Assembly: GCA_943908425.1 (NCBI GenBank)
Contig: CALTTC010000038.1
Coordinates: forward strand, 1 to 13,884
DNA from: an uncultured Moraxella sp.
GTDB lineage: Bacteria; Pseudomonadota; Gammaproteobacteria; Pseudomonadales; Moraxellaceae
Direction of reading: 5' to 3'
Length of the DNA stretch: 13,884 bases
How positions within the stretch are numbered: position 1 is the first letter of the stretch; each line of letters begins with the position of its first letter. Both the position numbers and the translations under genes were made by a program. Under the pieces are notes generated by a model that saw nothing but the letters and a program-made list of their open reading frames with translations, was not told the origin of the DNA and did no database searches. This document shows positions 6,878 through 11,500 of this stretch, piece after piece.

Positions 6878-6914
6878 TACAAGTGCTGGTATGCAAAATG
6901 GTCTTGAGGCTGTT

Positions 6915-6943
6915 TTGACTTAAAAAACGGCGTTAAGTTTTAT
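6915..6943 (+). promoter_or_regulatory. Candidate promoter of mdh
   Basis: TTGACT (6915-6920) is followed after 17 bases by TTTTAT (6938-6943). The -35 is good and the -10 weak. The start would fall near 6950, just before the AAGGA at 6957-6961. Confidence 0.5.
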
Positions 6944-6968
6944 TTAAATTTTGATGAAGGATTAAAAA

Positions 6969-7958
6969 ATGACAAAACAACCTGTCCGAGTTGCTGTTAC
7001 AGGAGCTGCTGGTAATATTAGTTATGCGATGCTGTTTCGTATTGCAAGCGGTGAGATGCTAGGCAAAGACCAACCAGTGATTTTGCAACTACTTGAAATT
7101 ACCCCTGCTTTAGATGCCTTAAAAGGTGTGGTAATGGAGCTTGAAGATTGTGCCTTCCCGCTATTGGCAGGCGTGGTACAAACCGATGATGCCAACGTGG
7201 CATTTAAAGATGCTGATTATGCTTTGCTTGTTGGGGCAAGACCCCGTGGGCCAGGTATGGAGCGTAAAGACTTACTTGAAGCCAATGCAGCGATTTTCTC
7301 CGCCCAAGGCAAAGCGTTAAATGACGTTGCCAGTCGTGATGTCAAAGTGCTAGTAGTTGGTAATCCTGCCAATACCAATGCCTTAATCGCCCAGCGTAAT
7401 GCCCCTGATTTAGACCCACGCAATTTTACGGCGATGACCCGTCTTGACCATAACCGTGGACTGGCACAGCTTGCAGAAAAAACAGGCACAAGCGTTAATG
7501 ACATCAAAAAAATGGTTATTTGGGGCAATCATTCATCAACCCAATACCCTGATTTGACCTTTACCACAGTCAATGGTAACCCTGCCTTAGAACAAATTGA
7601 GCGTGATTGGTACGAAAACAGCTATATTCCAAGCGTACAACAACGTGGGGCGGCGATTATTAAAGCTCGTGGTGCGTCTTCAGCGGCTTCTGCTGCCAAT
7701 GCTGCCATTGCCCATATGCGTAGTTGGGCGTTAGGGACAGATGACAATGATTGGGTGTCAATGGGCGTATATTCCAATGGTGAATATGGTATTGAACAAG
7801 GCTTGATTTACTCATTCCCTTGCACTTGCAATAATGGCGACTGGCAAATTGTGGCAGATTTGGACGTGTCAAGCGATTTTTCAAAAGAGAAAATGAAAGC
7901 AACCGAGCAAGAATTGGCAGAAGAGCGTGATGCAGTTGCTCATTTGTTGCCTAGTTAA
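6969..7958 (+). CDS. mdh: Malate dehydrogenase, NAD-dependent
   Basis: It oxidises (S)-malate to oxaloacetate with NAD+ in the TCA cycle. The 329-residue length and sequence match the cytosolic-type (group 2) bacterial malate dehydrogenases rather than the roughly 312-residue E. coli type. The Rossmann motif is TGAAGNISYAMLFRIASGEM (11-30). The acidic Glu43 at the end of strand two (LQLLEI) favours NAD over NADP. The mobile loop RPRGPGMERKDLL (91-103) carries the substrate-binding arginines. The catalytic pair is Asp160 (TRLDHNR) and His188 (GNHSSTQYPD). AAGGA lies 7 bases before the ATG. It stands alone, between an upstream inverted repeat and a strong terminator. FumC, encoded on the opposite strand nearby, makes its substrate. 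Confidence 0.97.
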   Translation: MTKQPVRVAVTGAAGNISYAMLFRIASGEMLGKDQPVILQLLEITPALDALKGVVMELEDCAFPLLAGVVQTDDANVAFKDADYALLVGARPRGPGMERKDLLEANAAIFSAQGKALNDVASRDVKVLVVGNPANTNALIAQRNAPDLDPRNFTAMTRLDHNRGLAQLAEKTGTSVNDIKKMVIWGNHSSTQYPDLTFTTVNGNPALEQIERDWYENSYIPSVQQRGAAIIKARGASSAASAANAAIAHMRSWALGTDDNDWVSMGVYSNGEYGIEQGLIYSFPCTCNNGDWQIVADLDVSSDFSKEKMKATEQELAEERDAVAHLLPS

Positions 7959-7987
7959 GCGGTTAAATTTAAGCAGTAATCAAACTA

Positions 7988-8023
7988 AAAACCACTAAAT
8001 GATATTGATTTGGTGGTTTTTTT
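7988..8023 (+). terminator. Terminator after mdh
   Basis: AAAACCACTAAAT (7988-8000), a loop GATATTG, and ATTTGGTGGTTTT (8008-8020) form a 13-bp stem with one G-U pair, and the T run extends to 8023. It is a textbook intrinsic terminator 29 bases past the mdh stop. Confidence 0.9.
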
Positions 8024-8139
8024 GGCTAAAATTGCCTGACTTAACTAATTAAATAACTGAGTATGAATAACGGGGTGTTAATAACAAGATTGTATTTATA
8101 AGCCAGTTACAAATTGGCACAGGTTTTTGCTGGATTTTT

Positions 8140-8148
8140 TGTTAAAAT
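8140..8148 (+). promoter_or_regulatory. Candidate extended -10 promoter of the DUF2789 gene
   Basis: TGTTAAAAT (8140-8148) is a TG-extended -10 with no clear -35 at the right spacing. A start near 8155 would give a leader of about 26 bases to the ATG at 8181. Confidence 0.45.
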
Positions 8149-8180
8149 GCACCAAAATTTTAATGCCAATAGGAGCGATT

Positions 8181-8432
8181 ATGTTAGGTGAATTAGAGTA
8201 TACAATGAATGATTTATTTGCTCAATTAGGGCTAGACAGTAGCGATGAAGCCATTGAGCAATTTATCAAAAATCACCAATTACCAGAAAATGTTATGATG
8301 AAAGATGCCGATTTTTGGAATGAAAAACAGCGGACATTTATTGCTGATGAGTACAAAAATAATGCCGTGTGGGTGATGATTTTAGATGAATTGAATTTGC
8401 GTTTGCACGAAGAGCAAATGAACGAAAAATAA
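8181..8432 (+). CDS. DUF2789 domain-containing protein
   Basis: This small 83-residue cytoplasmic protein resembles DUF2789, a family of unknown function found in Pseudomonas, Acinetobacter and relatives. The family pattern is visible as NDLFAQLGLDSSDEAIEQFI near the N terminus, a central DADFWNEKQRTFI, and an acidic C-terminal helix VMILDELNLRLHEEQ. The same frame extends upstream to an ATG at 8127. The one at 8181 is preferred because AGGAG lies 5 bases before it, and because 8127 sits upstream of the likely transcription start and lacks a ribosome site. It is a single-gene unit with a terminator downstream. No catalytic residues or binding motif can be named. Confidence 0.85.
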   Translation: MLGELEYTMNDLFAQLGLDSSDEAIEQFIKNHQLPENVMMKDADFWNEKQRTFIADEYKNNAVWVMILDELNLRLHEEQMNEK

Positions 8433-8440
8433 ACGCAAAA

Positions 8441-8458
8441 AGTGTTGGGTAGTGTTGG
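8441..8458. repeat. 8-bp direct repeat with 10-bp period
   Basis: AGTGTTGG occurs at 8441-8448 and 8451-8458, between the DUF2789 stop and its terminator. It is one of several short local duplications in the gaps of this window. Confidence 0.55.
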
Positions 8459-8475
8459 ATAGCACCGTGTTCATC

Positions 8476-8509
8476 ACCGCTTTTGGTTTTTTACTAAGGG
8501 CGGTTTTTT
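8476..8509 (+). terminator. Terminator after the DUF2789 gene
   Basis: ACCGCTTTT (8476-8484), an 11-base loop and AAGGGCGGT (8496-8504) form a 9-bp stem with two G-U pairs, followed by five Ts. A second, weaker hairpin GCTAAG/TTTAGC (8533-8538 and 8546-8551), with T tracts to 8563, may act as a backup. Confidence 0.65.
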
Positions 8510-8620
8510 AGTACCCACAAACTAACCTGTCGGCTAAGCTTTTAATTTAGCTTTTGCTTTTTTGGTGTTTTTAGCGATTTGGTACGATAACTGTATTAGT
8601 GCTGTATGCTGTAAAGAAAG

Positions 8621-9424
8621 TTGATTATTGAAAGGAAGTTCATTATTGACCTAAAAATTAAGCCATTTTATATTACTAGGCTGTCCTATATTGACCGTAT
8701 CAAGCTATTGATGATGGTGGCGATGACGGTTGGGCATTGGTCTTGGGCGTTTGTGCCAACTGATACGATGCTGTCGCACACTTTACATTTTTTTGCGCGC
8801 ATTACCATACCGCTTGCGTGTTTTTTGGTGGTGATTGGCTATCAAAAAACGCACAATTTGACCGCTTATGTTTGGCGAATGTTTGGTTTTGCTTTGCTTG
8901 CTCAAGTGCCGTTTATCTTATCTCAAGTACCGCTTGTTGAATTGCTCGCCTATCCGTCTTATTTATGGTATGGTGGCAATGTCTTGTTTTCCTTAGGGTT
9001 TGCTTTATCAGCACTGATTTTGATTCATCGCTATCGGCTTGCAAGTGAACCACTCATAAAATTGCTTTATATCCTTGCTGTTATTGTGCTGGGGTTATTG
9101 TCGCTATGGTCGGATTGGTCGTATGCGGTGATGGTCTGGGTACTTGCTATTTTTTATTATGGTATTCGGGGCTTTATTGCGGTGAGTTTGCTATTTTTGG
9201 GGCTGTCAGCGGTGGTTAGCTTGCCTTATCATCATAGGCTTGTACCGCTGGTTGCCAGTAGCCCAATGGATTATGGCGTGTTTTTGGCAGTGCCGATAAT
9301 GTACTGGTATCACACGAATAAACACCGCTCACCGACGGCTTTTCGTTTGCCAAGATTAACGTTTTATTGGTATTATCCTTTGCATTTATTGGTGATTAGC
9401 TATCTTGCGTTTGGATTTTGGTAG
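8621..9424 (+). CDS. TraX-family membrane protein
   Basis: Resembles the TraX family (PF05857), polytopic inner-membrane proteins related to acyltransferase-3 enzymes; F-plasmid TraX acetylates pilin. Chromosomal members mostly have unknown substrates. Visible features are SYIDRIKLLMMVAM entering the first membrane segment, the following GHW, RITIPLACFLVVIGYQKT in the second, roughly eight hydrophobic segments overall, and the C-terminal FYWYYPLHLLVI. The start is uncertain. The open frame follows a stop at 8612 and holds a TTG at 8621 with only AAAGAAAG upstream. A much better AAGGAAG at 8632-8638 lies inside the frame, 6 bases before an in-frame ATT at 8645. The next ATG, at 8711, would cut into the conserved region. 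The last 39 bases overlap the end of ribF on the other strand. Confidence 0.82.
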   Translation: MIIERKFIIDLKIKPFYITRLSYIDRIKLLMMVAMTVGHWSWAFVPTDTMLSHTLHFFARITIPLACFLVVIGYQKTHNLTAYVWRMFGFALLAQVPFILSQVPLVELLAYPSYLWYGGNVLFSLGFALSALILIHRYRLASEPLIKLLYILAVIVLGLLSLWSDWSYAVMVWVLAIFYYGIRGFIAVSLLFLGLSAVVSLPYHHRLVPLVASSPMDYGVFLAVPIMYWYHTNKHRSPTAFRLPRLTFYWYYPLHLLVISYLAFGFW

Positions 9425-10405
9425 GTTTGGACACTCAATTTGTTTGTTACGCCATTTAAGTAAGGCATCGATGTCGTTTTTGATGCCCATTTTTAGGCTT
9501 GCCAAATCGCTGTAGTGAATTTCACCGTGCAAAAAATGCGTAAATTCTATCAGTAGCTTTTGTCCATATAAATTGTGGGCAAAATTGGGCAAATGCACTT
9601 CTAATCGCCACTCACGCCCTGCCACACTTGGACGTGTGCCAATGCTAGCACAGCCAAATAGCGTGTCTGGTCTTGTGCCACTAATGCCATTTGATGGGGG
9701 TGGTGGCAGACTTTGGTGGGCGAATGACAAAAACTGCACATTGACCGAAAACACACCGTGCAGAGCAGGGCGTAAGCGATTTAGAGCAATGTTGGCGGTA
9801 GGTACATCAAGCGTGCGACCGATTTTGTCGCCGTGGACAACATCACCGATGATATAATAAGTCTCGCTAAGCAGTCGCTCGGCGGTGGCAAGGTCGCCTT
9901 GGGCAAGGGCTAAGCGAATGGCGGTAGAGCTGATACGCTCGCCATCTATATTGACGTTCGGTAATTCATTAACATCAAAGCCAAAATGCCAAAGTGTGGT
10001 GATATCGCCTGTGCGTTTTTTGCCAAAGCGAAAATCTTGCCCGACAACAAGACTACGCACCCCAAGCCTTTGTAATAAATCGCAAAAATTTTCGGCGGAT
10101 AAATTTGCCAGTGGCTGATGAAATGGGGCAACGATGATATAATCTAGGGGTAGCTTTTGTAGTTTGTATAATTTTTCGTCAAGGTTGGTGAGCCGTGCAG
10201 GGGCAGACGTGGGAGTAAAAAACTCTTTAGGCTGTGGTTCAAATATCATCACCGCCACGCTTAAATGACGTTGTTTGGCGATAGCATTGGCTTTGGCAAT
10301 CATTGCTTGATGCCCTAAATGCACGCCATCAAAATTGCCAATGCTCAATACCAAATCGGGCAATGCTTGTGGGCAAGATAAATCAAGATGAATGACAGTT
10401 GGCAT
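9386..10405 (-). CDS. ribF: Bifunctional riboflavin kinase / FAD synthetase
   Basis: It phosphorylates riboflavin to FMN and then adenylylates FMN to FAD in the cytoplasm. The N-terminal nucleotidyltransferase domain shows GNFDGVHLGH (23-32, with the HxGH histidines), FEPQPKEFF (55-63), GQDFRFGKKRTGD (122-134) and RISSTAIR (157-164). The C-terminal riboflavin kinase domain begins at GDVVHGDKIGRTLDVPTANI (187-206), continues at SIGTRPSV (254-261) and LEVHLPNFAHNLYG (268-281), and ends in a helix. At 339 residues it is somewhat long. A proline-rich stretch near residues 226-249 (SLPPPPSNG) lies where most members have a short turn. About 16 polar residues at the end fall mainly in the overlap with TraX. 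No convincing Shine-Dalgarno precedes the ATG at 10405. ileS and lspA, frequent neighbours elsewhere, are absent. Confidence 0.96.
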   Translation of the reverse strand: MPTVIHLDLSCPQALPDLVLSIGNFDGVHLGHQAMIAKANAIAKQRHLSVAVMIFEPQPKEFFTPTSAPARLTNLDEKLYKLQKLPLDYIIVAPFHQPLANLSAENFCDLLQRLGVRSLVVGQDFRFGKKRTGDITTLWHFGFDVNELPNVNIDGERISSTAIRLALAQGDLATAERLLSETYYIIGDVVHGDKIGRTLDVPTANIALNRLRPALHGVFSVNVQFLSFAHQSLPPPPSNGISGTRPDTLFGCASIGTRPSVAGREWRLEVHLPNFAHNLYGQKLLIEFTHFLHGEIHYSDLASLKMGIKNDIDALLKWRNKQIECPNLPKSKRKIANHQ

Positions 10406-10438
10406 AAATTTGCTAAAAGCTTGGCATAAAAGGGCGTT

Positions 10439-10444
10439 ATTATA
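10439..10444 (-). promoter_or_regulatory. Candidate -10 box for ribF
   Basis: The minus strand reads TATAAT at 10444-10439, about 34 bases before the ribF ATG. The -35 region (TTACCC or similar) is weak. Confidence 0.5.
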
Positions 10445-10499
10445 ACCGATTTTTGGGCGTGGGGTAAGGGTGATTTGGTGGGTAGGGGTGAATGCAAAT

Positions 10500-10530
10500 T
10501 TTTGGGTAACTATGGGTTTTGGGTAACTAT
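10500..10530. repeat. 14-bp direct repeat with 17-bp period
   Basis: TTTTGGGTAACTAT occurs at 10500-10513 and 10517-10530, separated by GGG, in the gap between divergent ribF and the acetyltransferase gene. Confidence 0.85.
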
Positions 10531-10572
10531 AAATTTTTTGTTAAGCGAATGGCTTTTGTGAACGCCAAAAAT

Positions 10573-10581
10573 TGCTATAAT
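10573..10581 (+). promoter_or_regulatory. Extended -10 promoter for the acetyltransferase gene
   Basis: TGCTATAAT (10573-10581) is a perfect extended -10. There is no good -35 at 17 bases, which extended -10 promoters can tolerate. A start near 10588 would leave a leader of about 120 bases that contains two sets of direct repeats. Confidence 0.6.
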
Positions 10582-10599
10582 GGGGCGATGGTGTTTTGG

Positions 10600-10624
10600 G
10601 TAGTCAAAATTTGAGTAGTCAAAA
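10600..10624. repeat. 10-bp direct repeat with 15-bp period
   Basis: GTAGTCAAAA occurs at 10600-10609 and 10615-10624, within the probable leader of the acetyltransferase gene. Confidence 0.7.
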
Positions 10625-10658
10625 AGAGTACAAAAAAGTAATATCAGATAATGACGCT

Positions 10659-10705
10659 AAAAACAGTGGTGTAAAAATAGTGGCACAAAAAACAGTGGTG
10701 TAAAA
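10659..10705. repeat. 18-bp direct repeat with 29-bp period
   Basis: The 18-base string AAAAACAGTGGTGTAAAA is found at 10659-10676 and 10688-10705. A partial third echo (AAAATAGTGG) lies between them. The second copy ends 5 bases before the assigned ATG of the acetyltransferase gene and occupies the place where a ribosome-binding site should be. Confidence 0.9.
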
Positions 10706-10710
10706 TAGCG

Positions 10711-11325
10711 ATGGTAGAACAGATGAGTAATGATAATAATCATTGGGTGGGCGATAGTTTGGCTTTTATGGGTAATGAGTTGGCAGTTGATGCCGATAAA
10801 ATAATAGCAACCATTAGTAAAAAAAATAGCCTGTATCATCTGTGTCAAGCAACCCTTGATGACTTGCCTGCCATTGTTGCTATTTATAATCAAAGTGTGG
10901 GCGTTGCCAATGCTGACTTTGCTCCAGTGTCGGTAGCAAGCCGTCAAGCGTGGTTTTTGGCACACGATGACAACCGACCGATTTGGGTGTTAAAAAAGAC
11001 CGATATAGTGGTGGCGTGGGTAAGTTTATCCAATCTTTATGACCGCCCTGCCTATGTGCATAGCACGGAGATTAGCGTTTATGTGGATAAGGCGTATGCA
11101 GGGCTTGGGCTTGGACGCTATTTGGTGCAAACAATGATAGGTTACGCCCCAAGGCTTGATATTTGTGCCATTGTTGCTTTAATTTTTGCTCATAATACGC
11201 CAAGTTTGGTATTATTTACTGGTTTGGGCTTTGAAAATTGGGGTTGTTTGCCAAAGGTGTGTCTGTCGCAAGGGGCGATGGCAGATGTGGTGATATTAGG
11301 CATTAAATTGCCAAGACGTATTTGA
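10711..11325 (+). CDS. GNAT acetyltransferase, YncA/Pat-like
   Basis: This 204-residue protein has a GNAT domain from about residue 43 to the end. It resembles the phosphinothricin/methionine sulfone N-acetyltransferase group (Pat, YncA/MddA), which acetylates small amino-acid analogues with acetyl-CoA. Matching stretches are ATLDDLPAIVAIYN (47-60), WVSLSNLYDRPAY (103-115), TEISVYVDKAYAGLGLGRYL (119-138, the acetyl-CoA loop), IFAHNTPSLVLFTGLGFENWG (158-178) and a final ILGIKL. The first 40 or so residues are not part of the domain and have no recognised motif. There is no Shine-Dalgarno before the ATG at 10711 or the ATG at 10723, so the start is uncertain and the extension may be partly untranslated. 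The actual substrate is unknown. Confidence 0.88.
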   Translation: MVEQMSNDNNHWVGDSLAFMGNELAVDADKIIATISKKNSLYHLCQATLDDLPAIVAIYNQSVGVANADFAPVSVASRQAWFLAHDDNRPIWVLKKTDIVVAWVSLSNLYDRPAYVHSTEISVYVDKAYAGLGLGRYLVQTMIGYAPRLDICAIVALIFAHNTPSLVLFTGLGFENWGCLPKVCLSQGAMADVVILGIKLPRRI

Positions 11326-11422
11326 TAATGGCATTTTTAGTGTTGGGGCTGTTGATATATAAAAAAGTACTTATCAAAACAGTTGATTATAGTATAGGTT
11401 ACTTAATTTAGATAGCTATATA

Positions 11423-11436
11423 CTGACAGCTGTCAG
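11423..11436. promoter_or_regulatory. Perfect 14-bp palindrome
   Basis: CTGACAGCTGTCAG is self-complementary. It lies just before the terminator shared by two convergent genes, an odd place for an operator. It could be an extra hairpin at the acetyltransferase mRNA end. The role is unknown. Confidence 0.4.
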
Positions 11437-11448
11437 CCCAAAACAAAT

Positions 11449-11478
11449 AAAAAGCCACAAAATAACTTGTGGCTTTTT
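11449..11478. terminator. Bidirectional terminator between acetyltransferase and RTX gene
   Basis: AAAAAGCCACAA (11449-11460), a loop AATAAC, and TTGTGGCTTTTT (11467-11478) form a perfect 12-bp stem with T runs on both strands. It lies 22 bases past the stop of the RTX gene and also ends the plus-strand acetyltransferase transcript. Confidence 0.9.
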
Positions 11479-11500
11479 GGTTAATCAATTATTCATAGAC

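Noticed and set aside
8621..9424. TraX-like gene as evidence of a conjugative element
   Set aside because: No other transfer genes are present, and TraX-family proteins are common on chromosomes.
10406..10710. FMN riboswitch upstream of ribF or in the gap
   Set aside because: The likely ribF leader is only about 25-30 bases, too short for that RNA, and no conserved FMN-element segments were seen.
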